Below, piece by piece: positions 1-10,567 of a DNA stretch of 64,000 nt; position 1 is the first letter of the stretch, and each line of letters begins with the position of its first letter. The position numbers and the translations under genes were made by a program. The notes under the pieces are model-generated. The model saw only the letters and a list, made by a program, of their open reading frames with translations, was not told the DNA's origin and did no database searches. Source of the stretch: Neoceratodus forsteri (Eukaryota; Chordata; Ceratodontiformes; Ceratodontidae); assembly GCA_016271365.2 (NCBI GenBank), contig CM057459.1, forward strand, positions 823,920,501 to 823,984,500, read 5' to 3'.

Positions 1-672
1 ACCCATCAGGCCCCATTGCTTTGTCCACCTTGAGTTTTAGGAGTTCTTTCAGGACTCTTTCTTCTGTAAATGGACTGGTGTCAACCCCCCTTCCCAGAGT
101 GCTTCTATTGTCTGGTTTAGGTAACTCCTCCTCATCTTCTTTTGTGAATACTGAACAAAAGTATTCATTCAGTATCTCTGCCTTTTCACTGTCTCCCTCT
201 GCCCACCTCCCTTCTCCTTTATTAATCTTCACTATTCCTCCCTTAACCTTTATATGCTCCCTAATGTACCTATAGAAGGTTTTATCCCCCTTATTAACTG
301 AGTTGGCTACTTTTTCCTCGGTTTGGGCCTTCGCTATTCTGACTGCCTCCCCACTTCCTTTCTGCTTTAATTGTACAGTTCCTGTCATGCCCTTCTGTGA
401 TTCCTTATACTTTTGAATGCAGACTTTTTCTTTAACCTTCCCTGACACTCCTTTTGAGAACCATAGTGGTTTTTTACTCCGCTTTGGTTTTTTTATTTGT
501 TTCACACAAAGGCTTGTTGCCTCTATGATAGCAGTTTTGGTTTTTCTCCATTGTTCTTCCACCCCTCCTTTTTGGCCATTTGCTAGTGCATTCCTCAGGT
601 ATTCACCCATTTTGCCAAAGTCAGCCTTTTTAAAGTCCAGTATCCTTGTTTTTGTATGGCTTGTCTCCATGG
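1..672 (-). mobile_element. CR1 LINE fragment: endonuclease-RT linker and start of RT
   Basis: Read on the minus strand, this gives the stretch between endonuclease and reverse transcriptase of a CR1 ORF2, running out of the window at base 1. Recognisable pieces in order are the end of the endonuclease, a basic linker with KKPLWFSK near 455-480, EKAEILNEYFCSVFT near 130-180, and the RT opening KVDKAMGPDG at about 1-35. The plus-strand CR1 at 47.8-51.0 kb shows the same order. Frameshifts and stops leave no ORF of useful length, so it is a fossil. Its 5' break lies near 672, where sequence resembling the L2-like element's 3' region begins. Insertion of CR1 into that element is therefore likely. 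The remaining RT and 3' end lie outside the window. Confidence 0.85.
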
Positions 673-773
673 TCAAGTTTGACTAGTGCAGAGGCAGGGC
701 CTTGGCTGTAGATAAAATCTTCATAATCCAGTAGAGGGAGGAAAGTGGTTTGAACCAGTCTCTTCTTGGTATC

Positions 774-3212
774 CTATGTGAGTAGGTATTTGATTCTGTA
801 GAAGATGCCAAGCTGCTGCCTAAGTTTCTTTATTAGTTCTTCAATATGATCATTAAAGGAAAGTCTGTAATCTATCCAGACCACCAGGTATTTGAACTTG
901 GTAACATATTCTAGTGGTTCGCCTAAGAGTGTGGTGATATGGGGTAAGGAACCTTGGGAAACTTGATTAAGTGCATATACAGAGGGAGAAAAGAGCATCA
1001 CCTTTGTTTTCTTTGCATTTAGCAGACGTTTTAGGTTCAATAGCTGTAGTTGCAATTGATTAAATTCTTGTTGCAGAACTCTACATGCTGCCTCAGGAGT
1101 AGATCTGCTAATGTATAATACCATATCATCTACGAAAAGATGTATGTTGGTGGATTTAATATTGGCATCAATTTGGTTAACATATATAACAAACAGCAGT
1201 GGACCCAAAATGGAGCCTTGTGGTACACCCCTCAATAGTGGTTTTAGCTGTGAGAATTCCCCTTCCACTTTTACTTGCTGCTGACGACCTGAGAGATAGT
1301 TTGCAAACCATTTCTGAGATAGTGTATCCAGACCAACCATGCGAAGGGATACTAGAAGCAGATCATGGTTGACAGTGTTGAATGCCTTGCTTAGGTCCAG
1401 AAATATTGCACAAACAAAATTATTGGAATCCAGGTCACACTGCCACTCATTAATTACCTTTGCAAGAGCTGAAATGGTGCTATGACTGAGATCTAAAGCC
1501 TGATTGTAGAGGGTTAAGCAGATTTGAGGATTCCAGGTAGTTCCTAAGCTGTGTACTCACTATTTTCTCCAACAATTTGGAAAGCATGGGTAGTAGAGAG
1601 ATTGGCCTATAATTATTAAGGTCCCTAGAGTCACCAGATTTAAAAAATGGAATCACATGGGTAGTGTTCCATAGGGGAAGAAGCTGACCCTGTGAGAGGG
1701 ATAGATTAAATAGATGAGTACTGGGCACTGCCAGGGTTTGGTGAGTAAGTTTCAGGAAGAAGGGGTCTAGGAGGTCAGCACCAGCACTCTTCCTGATGTC
1801 TAAGTGGAACAGTAGGTCCTCTACTTCTTTCAAGGATGTAGGCTGAAGGAAGAACACATTTTTGGTTACTAGAACATCTTGGTCCTGTATACCGATTTGG
1901 GAGTGGAGTTTGTTGGCAGGGGAGGTATCGAAAGCTAACCCTGCAGTAGTGAAGTGGTTGTTGAATGAGTCTAAGATTGCCTGTTTGTCTGAAACTGTGG
2001 TAGATCCAATAATGATTACTGAGGGTAGGGAGGCAGGGGATGCATAACATTCAATTTCCTTGAGGGTTTTCCAGAATTTGGAAGAGCACTTATAGGTAGA
2101 ATCAAGCTCATACTGGTAGTAGTTTGCTTTAGCCTCTCTCACCAACTTGGTACATAGATCCCTTCCCCTCCTGAATGCAATCCAGTCAGCAGGGCGCTAG
2201 TCTTCTGGGCTGTTTTCCAGAGCAAATCTCTATTAAGCAGGGCCGCTTTCGGGTCTACTGTAAACCACCGGCATGCCATCTTCTTAGTACGGACATTGAC
2301 CAGGGGTGCATGTTTATCCAATGCCCCAAGCACGATCTCCTGGAAGATGTCATATGCAGCATTTACTGATTTTGCAAGGTAGAAGTTCTGCCAGCCCAAG
2401 AATTCCCGTAGGTCAGAAGTTAAACTGTAGAGGTCAAAGTTATGATGACACCTCTTACTGGTGAATTTTGATGCAGGCACCGAAATTAAAGTGGTTCTTA
2501 CACAGGTGATAAAATAGTTGTCACTGATATCAGAGAAAAACACTCCAGTGTGAGAGAATGAGTAAGCTTTGTTTACTAATATGAGATCCAGCAGTGTACT
2601 GTTATTTAGAATCTTCTTATTAGGGCGTGTTGCTTCAGTAATGAGTTGTAATAGACCAAATTCATCACAGAAGGATTTAAGAGGTATAGAAACACTGGAA
2701 AACCAGTCTAGATTAAAGTCTCCTAATATGATAATCTCTGAGGATAGGGAACCAAGTGTGTTTCTCAGATGGTCAAGTAACAATAATCCTGCTGAAGGAG
2801 GCCTATAACATCCTAGTACATAGAAGGAGACAGAAGAGGTAAGCTCTATTTTGAGATTGAGGTTTTCAAATTCTTTAGGCATTGAGGTAGAATCGATGAC
2901 TGAGGTAGAACATTTATCTTTAACATATATGGCAACTCTTCCTCCTCTTGCCTGCCTATCAGTTCTGAACAAATTATAAGATGGGATATTTACCTCACGG
3001 TCAGAGGAGCCAGGTCTGAGCCATGACTCCGTTACCACCAGGATATCAGGCATAGTGTGGCATACCCAAGCCTGAATGAAGGCACTCTTCTTCAAGAGGC
3101 TGCATGCATTGACATGCATAAAGCTCATTCCTTTTATTCTGGGTAGGTCAGCAGGAGATGAGATCGCAGCCAGAGGGCAAGGATTAATTTCGACATTGCC
3201 TGAACAGAACAA
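774..3212 (-). pseudogene. L2-like ORF2 pseudogene: APE endonuclease + reverse transcriptase
   Basis: Three minus-strand frames together form one protein. 3,212-2,139 is the APE-type endonuclease: VNACSLLKK, the catalytic-Glu motif VTESWL, YRPP and ILGDFN. The usual SDH catalytic motif reads SDN here, so the catalytic histidine is replaced. 2,145-1,480 is linker and RT fingers, including NNYRPISLLPMLSKLLEK. From about 1,490 the frame shifts back. RT motif A reads FLDLSKAFNTVNH, RGVPQGSILGP follows, and motif C reads FVDD (normally FADD). There are at least two frameshifts plus the SDN change. In life this enzyme would nick target DNA and prime reverse transcription of its own RNA. Here it is inactive. 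Confidence 0.85.
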
Positions 3213-3230
3213 TAGGAGCAGCAGGAGTTT
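3174..3230 (-). other. Degenerate 2A-like (ribosome-skipping) motif relic
   Basis: On the minus strand, a six-leucine run is followed by FCSGNVEINPCP just before the endonuclease. The 2A consensus is D-V/I-E-x-N-P-G-P; here the Asp is Asn and the essential Gly is Cys, so skipping is not expected. 2A-like sequences at the N-terminus of ORF2 are known for some L2/CR1-group LINEs. Reading this as a relic of such a motif is inference from position and pattern. Confidence 0.6.
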
Positions 3231-3330
3231 CCTAATAGCTTCTAAGAGTAGCCGGTATGCTCTGAACTGTTTCCGTTTGCAGGGATTATTGAGTGTAATT
3301 GGAGGGTCCCTAAGCTGGATACCTAGAGTA

Positions 3331-3895
3331 CTTAGTGCTATGTAAAAAAGTACCCTAGTTGTGAATAGCTGGGAGCAATTAAATACATTAACTGGCCTTA
3401 CGTACTATCTCTTATCATAGCTGCCATTTTAGCAGAAGGATGTCTTTCTGATTGGAAAGTGGATCTACAATGTTGGACCATCTTCAGATAAGTGAGGGTA
3501 TGTGTGGGCAGTGGGCGCTGAGTGGGGGTTAGGTAGGTAAGGAATGGTGTGCATAGGGGTCGAGATCAATGAGGAACTGTTTTCTTCTTTTAGGTTAAAC
3601 ATAAGATCAATGTGTGGTGGTTTTCTTTTTTTACAGAGGTTCTGTAGCCAACACTGAGGATTGTGCACTCTACTGTCAAAATAGTCTTGGGCAGCACCAG
3701 CCGTGGGCACCCCATGCTGCCACCTGTGTATTGGGGTGGGCAATCTGGAGATGAGGGGAAGGGAGTATTAGGAAGTGGTACCTGGGGTGGGCTCAGTGGT
3801 CTGCTTTTCTTTAATTGGATAGATCACTTCTCATGTATTTGCAGTTTTAACTGGGAAGTCACATTAGGAAAGACACAGGGCTCAATTATCAAAGG
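3331..3895. other. Unassigned sequence upstream of the L2-like LINE
   Basis: This may be the 5'UTR or a decayed ORF1 of the element to the left, because the element is minus-strand and its 5' side points here. A 92-codon minus-strand frame at 3,743-3,465 shows no motif I recognise. No promoter element or repeat boundary is evident. Confidence 0.3.
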
Positions 3896-3927
3896 TTGAC
3901 ACAGGGTTTTCACAAGCCCTGTGTCAA
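3896..3927. repeat. Perfect 11-bp inverted repeat (hairpin)
   Basis: TTGACACAGGG at 3,896-3,906 is exactly mirrored by CCCTGTGTCAA at 3,917-3,927 around a 10-base loop. It lies in anonymous DNA. It could be the end of a short DNA element or chance. Confidence 0.7.
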
Positions 3928-4214
3928 ACTCTGCATTACCCTAAACACATTGCTGCACCACTGCCACACCATGCACCAGATTCACAAAGTTCACATACAT
4001 TTGCGACAATGTACCCCCTTTACGGTGGCTTGCGCCACACATTTGGCACCAAAAGTTGGTCTAACGGGTGTCATGTGGTGAACAAGATTGAGAAACCTGA
4101 TAGCAGGCCAGGGAATGCCACAAGTCTCATGTGGTATATGTTCAGCACACCCAGGCCTTGCGGCATTCTGACTCATTTGAGAATTGAGATCACAGTGTCT
4201 ACTATATATTTCAT

Positions 4215-4935
4215 TTTTTATTTTTCTGAAGAATGACATATGGTTGCATGAGCAAATAGAAATCTGAAAGAATCTTTGTCAGCTTCATGCACAAGTGTTC
4301 ATCCTCCCAACCCCAAATCCAAACTTCTGATGGGGAAAAAAGTTAATCAACATGTGCGGCTTGGGGACATTCTCGAAAAGCAATTCATACACTCCCCCTC
4401 CCTCCAGCCACCACCAACAGTCACATGGAAAAAACTAAGTTATGTAAAACAGATCCAGCCAATGTGGCCATCTTTATTATTTTGTTCCTCTGTATCACTA
4501 CAATTGTTTACCTTAGCTGTGTTAAGACTCAACCTTTGCAGGGATAGCTTGCAAACGTGCTAAGCCAAATGTTATGTATGTGTCATTCATTTCCATATAG
4601 GAAGCAATGCAAAGGGCACAACAGTACCAGTGCCTCAAAAGCCTGTTTCAGTTTTCGAATGGAGTCATTGGATATTGACACATAAATGCAGACCTGTTAA
4701 ATTACGTTGTTTTAAATTTCATTTTGGGCTTTTCTTATTTAGATGGTTTTGGATGAGTGAAATTGACATAGAGCATGTATAAATATGTATAAATGTGCAT
4801 AATTAGAGTTATATCATTTTCTGAGGAATACCACAGTGATGCATTGGCAGATAGAACTATGTCAGCATGTTTTTTAGCCTCCTGCACATGTGCTCTACCC
4901 TTCCCACCAAACATGAACCCAAACCTCAGACCGGT
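4215..4935. repeat. Diverged pair of ~115-bp repeats in anonymous DNA
   Basis: About 4,218-4,330 and 4,812-4,932 share the order ATTTTCTGA(A/G)GAAT, CAGATAGAA-like, GTCAGC, CTCC-GCAC and an ACCAAA/AACCCCAAA block in the same orientation, with many differences. They look like two old copies of one dispersed repeat or a local duplication. I cannot name the family. The rest of 3,928-5,964 shows only A/T-rich anonymous DNA. Confidence 0.4.
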
Positions 4936-5621
4936 GCAATTTGAACCTATTTGCAATCACATATTTTGTGTACTTTTGACATACAGTTCTAGCAAACAAA
5001 ATTAAACAAATTCACTTGTTATACCTTGCATCTGATATCTTTACTGATATGTGTTTTTCCATGTTATGGTTTGTGTGCTTTGGGTAGATGCATGTGGAGG
5101 GTTGGGGGGCAACATGCATCGGTAATGGAAATAAACAAAACAAAAAGTATTTACTTGCTAAGATACACTTTTCATGAACAAGTGAACTGGTATCATACAG
5201 AATTTTTCTTTATGCACTTTTTTTTGTATGACAGTAGCTGTCTGTTAATTGATTTCTCTCTAGTGACAAAAAAAAAGAAAATATCTGAATCACCATTTAT
5301 ACAATGTGCCGAGTAATCTTCTGAACTAAACTATAAAATTTAATAATTCATAATTGACCACATTCCAGTGCAACATGCTGATGTTCTGGTTGCCTGGTGT
5401 GTGACAATCCCGAGTGATGAGTGAGCAGAGAATGATTTTCAAACTGTTAAATAAAATAAAGCATATCAGGTTTGGCATTCAGAATTACCTAATTTGCTAA
5501 TCTCACTGAAAAAGAAAGCTTCATTCATGGTTTACTGTGGCTTTTTTTTTTACCTTGTAGTCTAAGATTTATACTGTTAGGTTCTGTGTGTGAGTTGAAA
5601 AAGAGCTCCTCTCTCTAAGCT

Positions 5622-5644
5622 GGGCACCCAGGATTGGGGTGCCC
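5622..5644. repeat. 8-bp GC-rich hairpin
   Basis: GGGCACCC at 5,622-5,629 pairs with GGGTGCCC at 5,637-5,644. It is a lone GC-rich stem in AT-rich sequence with no identified function. Confidence 0.5.
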
Positions 5645-5964
5645 CGAAAAAGGTATTTCTGGCCCTAACTGGAATATAAACAGACATCAGAATCTTGCTA
5701 AATGGGTTAGTTCAGCTAGGTTCACATTTTTGTTGTCCTCAATACATCAGTTTTTGATATTTTCTATGTTTTTTAGTTTGGGGGGGGGAAACATAAGATG
5801 GCAGCTGTCATGACTCCAACAAAACTGTTTTTTTTTTTTGGGTGGAGACAACTAAGTGGCACAAAAGCAGAATGATCCTCTGACCCAAAAATGTGCAGGT
5901 CATATCAAAGGGCTATTCTAAAACCCTACTGATCATGCTCATAAATAAACAAATAAACAAAAAC

Positions 5965-7990
5965 AACTTGAAATCAAAATCAGAAACATTACCCCTTATG
6001 ACCACTGCAAGCCTTTCATGAACCTACCTCTCTGATTTTTCTGGTCACCTCAATGTATTACTTACCTAGGAATCAAAATAACCCAGAACCTGGAAAGAAA
6101 TCTTGGATACAAACTTTAGTCCCTTATTTGATAACATCAAGACTATTCTAGATAGAGGGAAGCTTGCTAATCTTTCTTTCATGGGGAAAATGGCCACCAT
6201 CAAGATTACAATCACACCCAACATTCTCTGCTTATTCACCAATATCCATCTAACTTTACCAGCTATCTTTCTCTCTCTAAACTCAACAAATTAATTGATA
6301 ACTTTATATGGGATGGTAATCCACTGAGATTCAGTTGTAACAAGCTTCGTGCACATTGGAAAAGTGGCGGTTTTGGATTCCCTTGGTTTAAAACTTATTT
6401 ATGGGCCTTCTGGACCTCTCAAACTATCAAGTGGTTCCCACATCCTTCATCTTTAATCCTCTTCCTTTCAAATTAAAATCACATCCCACTATTTCAGCCT
6501 CTGTTCTTTACTGGAAGCTAATTCTCAAATTCTTAAAATCTAACCCAAGTCCCTGGTTCTATACCCCCGGTAACCCATTATTTGTTCTAGATAATTAAAC
6601 TATCTTCTGCTGCTCTTGGAGATATAAAGGTATTTTTTTCTTAAAGGATATCCTGGATCAGAATTCACTTACTCTCAAATCTTTTTTAGAATTACAGAAA
6701 ATCTGAAATATCCCAAAGCAAGACTTTTGGAAGTATTTACAGATTCGTGCTGCTTATAATTCTTTATCTCATTACGTTCATAATCACAATCTACAGGATC
6801 AATACATTTCGCACAGGATTAAATTATCAGCAACATGGGATAGTTCCATCTATAGAGACATCATGGATATCTTACCTGATCAAACTCTATCAGTTAAAAT
6901 AAATGGAGCACCCTCCAAAAGTATAACATCACTGACACACAATGGAGTAAGTGTTGGCGTATATCTCATAATAGATTCAAAGATACATGCAGTTCTCTAA
7001 TTCAAATTGAAATCCTTACATTCTTGGTACAGTTTGGTACTCCATCGTATGGGACTATTAAACAACAATAATTGCTGGTGTTGCAGCCTGCCCAATGGTG
7101 ATATTCTTCACACCCTATGGGCCTGTACTCCTGTCAATAAGCTCTGGCACAAAGTTCACACATTTGCATTCAGAGTAATCAGACAACAAATCCCCCTAGA
7201 CCCGAAACTCTTCTTGTTAGGCATACTTGCTTCATTTAATTCTACCCTCTCAAATGCACATTTCAGATGGCTAAATATATTGTCTCTCCTAGTTAAATGC
7301 TTGGTTCTCATGAACTGGAGATCAGCCTGCATACCAACCCTTTCAAATGTTCTTCCAAACTTATCTCAGTATGCATCCCTAGATCTATTATCTCACTGTA
7401 CTCATGACTGACTCAATATATATTATAGATGTTGGCAGGACTATTTCAAGTATATTGACACTTCTAACACCCCTACGTCCTAATATATACATTTTCATCC
7501 CCCCCTTTTTTATCACATATATTTCAGATTAGGGACAACAATATTCTTAGGCACATATTTTTTTTTGATCTTTTCCTTACTCCTATCACTCTCCTTTTTC
7601 TAGTCTCTTTTATTACCTTCTTACAGGTTACTTGCATTCACTTCCTCCTATTATAGTGCATCTATTTTATTCTTACATGTGCTACCCTATACAATCACTA
7701 ATGGGCTTAACCTCAGGTATTCACTAACATCGCTTTCTATATTTGGTAGATAATTCAAAATCAACAGGTTCCTAACTCTTCATAATTTCTTTATTATTCA
7801 CTTGTAACCTTGTTTTTATGGTTAAGACCTAAACATAATCTTAACACTGTGACTTTTCTCCTTCAGAATATGTACACTGTTTTTTAAATAACAGATATTT
7901 CTGTCCCTTATACGGAAGATGCTGTATACCTGTATTGTCTGTTGTTTCACTTTTATGAAAACCTTTAATAAAAAGGTAAAGTAAAAAAAC
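5965..7990 (+). mobile_element. L1-clade LINE, 3' portion of ORF2 plus 3'UTR
   Basis: The stretch opens in the post-RT region. ITYLGIKITQNLERN (about 6,048-6,100) is the typical L1 YLGI block. It is followed by a GKMATIKIT / NKLIDNFIWDG region (6,180-6,320) and GGFGFPWFKTYLWA near 6,370-6,410. A cysteine/histidine knuckle follows at about 7,070-7,150 (CWCC...H...C), placed as in L1 ORF2 C-termini. The coding region ends near 7,410. The 3'UTR runs to AATAAA at 7,967-7,972 and a poly-A stretch near 7,985. Endonuclease and RT core are missing, so the copy is 5'-truncated. Frameshifts and stops are frequent. No target duplication could be defined. Confidence 0.75.
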
Positions 7991-8406
7991 CTTTAAATCC
8001 TTGTAACTTTGGAACTGATTAATATTTTTTTTTTCCAAAAAACTTTGAAAGGCACTACTTTAGCACAGGCCACTTCTACCTTAAAAGTTCTGAAAAAACA
8101 TATATGTACCATCTAGGCTGTAGGTTAGAGCAAAACAAAAATAAAAAAAAAACATACAATAAGTGTAGAAAAAATGCCACTTTTCATTAAAAATCAATAT
8201 TCTGTATTTTGGAAACCACACAAGCTGCCATCACAAAGCTTTTCAGTTATTGTGAGCTTACCACCAAGACAATGCATGCCAAATTTGGGGGGATTTTGTT
8301 AAATGCTACCAAAGTTATTAAGGTGTAAATAACGGGGTTTTACATTAAACACCTTACACAACTCCTAACTACACTGATGCTTCTGAACCAGTATAATACA
8401 TGCAAG
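7991..8406. other. Anonymous AT-rich DNA
   Basis: No coding signal, repeat boundary or RNA gene is visible; only short A and T runs. Confidence 0.5.
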
Positions 8407-8551
8407 CAATAACACATGATGAGGTGTGGGTTATGTGCTGGTATGAGCACACCCAGGTGTATTATAAGGCATGAGGAGCTTGTACCGAGTGCCTTATGCA
8501 CCTGGGCATACTCTTATCTTCAGGTAACCCACACCTCAGAGTGTGTTATTG
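8407..8551. mobile_element. Foldback MITE, 145 bp
   Basis: The left arm begins CAATAACACATGATGAGG and the right arm, reverse-complemented, begins CAATAACACACTCTGAGG. Both continue GTGTGGGTTA and further pairing (ACCCAGGTG, ATAAGGCA) extends to the centre, so almost the whole element folds into one hairpin. No transposase is encoded. The superfamily is not determined and no clear target duplication is seen. Confidence 0.75.
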
Positions 8552-8830
8552 TGCTTATAAAATGGGCTCTCAGTAAAAAAGTATATTTAAAAAAAATGCA
8601 GATGTGTACATAAAAAAAGTCAAGAAATATGATTATATAAGTGGAAAAAAATAGTCCCTGCCATTGTCTTGCAATGGAGCTTTTTCACTGAAATTAAATA
8701 CAGGAGGCTGATGTATGCAGTCCCCCCCCTCCCCATATTTAAAACAAAAATGTGGTCTCATTTTTGATATATGTTTTTCTTTTCTTTCTCTTTTTATTGA
8801 TTTGTATCATTGCTGTTTTTTTACATTACA

Positions 8831-9150
8831 CAGATAGTTTGTGTAGCAGCAAGGTTGTCTCTCAGCAGCTGATGTAGGCTGGTTTTCAGGTACGTGTCGC
8901 TAATGAGATAGAAACTGATTTTTTGTTTCCTGCTGACTGTAATGGGGTGCAATGCTGGAGAGGAATTTATTGTTTTTTTTTTATTACAGATCTGCCTTGT
9001 GTGGCAGTGAGCATGTCCCTCAGCAGCTGCCATAGAATGTGGTTTCTGGGTTCGGGCTCTTAAAAACTGACTGACAAGATATGAAGTTGTTTTCTCATTC
9101 TTAGTTTTCTGGCAATGGGAAGAGGATGCAGTGTTAGTGAGGAATTTATG
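8831..9150. repeat. Two-copy tandem duplication, ~155-180 bp unit
   Basis: The landmarks CAGAT, TCTCAGCAGCTG / CCTCAGCAGCTG, GATA(G)-AA, TTTTCTGGC / TTTCCTGCTG and GAGGAATTTA recur in the same order from 8,831 and from 8,987. The copies are diverged with indels. The minus-strand frame of 123 codons across it (9,192-8,821) reflects the repeat, not a recognised gene. Confidence 0.55.
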
Positions 9151-9623
9151 GGTTGTGGCTCTTGTTTGAAGAAAAGGACAGAGTGGGGACAATCCGAGAT
9201 GGTAGAGACCTAAAGGCAGTAGAAGTCAGGCCCAGTACGCTGTAAAGTTTTTTAGCAGCGGACAGACAGCTTGAGCTGCTATGAACAACAGTCGGAGTGA
9301 GTAAATATAAACAGGATAGAAAACAATGAACTCTTTTGAAACTGTGTAGGAGTGTGCTGTGGGCTGTCTGTCTATGTTGAGGTCAGGGGACAGAGCGAAA
9401 CTATTGAGCAGCTCATCTAGTTAACGTGGCACAGAGCTGCAGGTCATTTTTTTTAAACAGGATGGTGTTGAGGACAATGATACTTTTATGTGTTGTGGTT
9501 AGGTTGGCAGGATTAGTGCCAGTTGGGACAATAAATGCTGATAAGGACATGGCTAAAACTAGGTTTTAGCCAATCAGCATTCTGGATTTTTTAAGCCCAT
9601 TTTATAAATGTATCTACAGTATA
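9151..9623. other. Anonymous DNA
   Basis: No gene, repeat boundary or RNA motif recognised. Confidence 0.5.
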
Positions 9624-9828
9624 TATAAAACAAATATTGACCAGAGTTGAGGGCTATAGTGTGAAAACCTTGACCTCAAGGAAAAAAAAAAAACATTGCC
9701 TGACAATTGTTATATTACAGAACCCAAAGTCTGAGAGTTGCAACATTATTGGAAGGCAATAATTCATGCTGAGATTTCAAAGTTTTCACACTATAACCTG
9801 AGACATTCTGGTCGATATCTGTTTTATA
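9624..9828. mobile_element. MITE with ~45-bp terminal inverted repeats
   Basis: Both ends begin TATAAAACA and share GACCAGA and, further in, TATAGTGTGAAAAC in inverted orientation (left 9,624-9,670, right 9,783-9,828). The length is 205 bp with no coding capacity. Flanking bases are TA-rich, which fits a TA target but is not decisive. Confidence 0.7.
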
Positions 9829-10089
9829 AAACCATACAACTTGATTGACAATGAAATATCACTATAATGAAATGCAAGAATCAGAGAATACAAAGCCTAA
9901 TCGACAGCTAGAGGTGGTCAATAGTTTTTATAACATGGGTGCCAAAATACTGTATTCTGATTCATCAGAACAGGTCACCTGACCTTTGATTAATCTCCAG
10001 TATACCCACAGTTGCTTTGCAGGACCTCAGTATCCTAATTAACAGCAACATAAACTGACCTACTCAGATCACTCCACCATACAAACATG

Positions 10090-10233
10090 TAGAGCTGTGG
10101 TGAAGTGGTGAATTTCAGCTACAAAATGGCAGAATTTCACCCGAGAATGGCAGAATTTCAACCTGAATGGCAGAATTTCGCCTGAGAATTGTAAAATTAT
10201 GCCTGAGAATGGCAACATTTCACCACAGCCCTA
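10090..10233. mobile_element. hAT-like MITE enclosing a 21-bp minisatellite
   Basis: Ends TAGAGCTGTGGTGAA (10,090) and, inverted, TAGGGCTGTGGTGAA (to 10,233) are near-identical terminal repeats. Inside, about five imperfect copies of a ~21-bp unit containing AATGGCAGAATTTC run from 10,125 to 10,215. I looked for an 8-bp target duplication and did not find a convincing one. Confidence 0.55.
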
Positions 10234-10413
10234 ACCAGCAGTTACATCCTCACTATACAAAATCCACCTAGTGAAGAACTATAACTACAGCATCCTAAAT
10301 ACACAATATCCATTAGGCAGAAGGACTATTTTATTATAATTGCTTGTTCACAGAGATTTATTTTAATATTTCTTTAGGTAAACCTCTAACATAACATAAC
10401 CCATGTTATAAGA

Positions 10414-10543
10414 GGATTAATCCACTCCAGGGTATGGGTTTACTGAGCATTAATCAATGCCTGGGTGGTTGAAGTCACTCAGTCTGCGGCCCTGCGTACT
10501 GGATTAATGCTCAGTCAACCCATACCGTGTTGTGGGTTAATCC
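10414..10543. mobile_element. Foldback MITE, 130 bp
   Basis: GGATTAATCC...GGTATGGGTT.ACTGAGCATTAATC on the left pairs with the mirrored GATTAATGCTCAGT.AACCCATACC...GGTTAATCC on the right, leaving a central loop of about 45 bases. It is non-coding and sits just 5' of the CR1 at 10,568. Confidence 0.7.
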
Positions 10544-10567
10544 TTCCAAAGTACTACTGATGAGTTT

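Larger units (their letters stand above)
673..3330 (-). mobile_element. L2-like LINE (CR1/L2 superclade), decayed
   Basis: A minus-strand non-LTR retrotransposon with an APE endonuclease followed by reverse transcriptase, the single-ORF2 plan of L2 and CR1 relatives. A closely similar copy is inserted at 30.4-32.1 kb. Comparing the two shows that this copy's 3' end (near 673) is cut off by the neighbouring CR1 and that its 3'UTR is missing. The 5' end is not defined; recognisable sequence fades near 3,330. Coding is broken into three overlapping frames. The ORF opens with a hydrophobic leucine run and a degenerate 2A-like motif. The clade assignment rests on motif pattern only. Confidence 0.8.
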
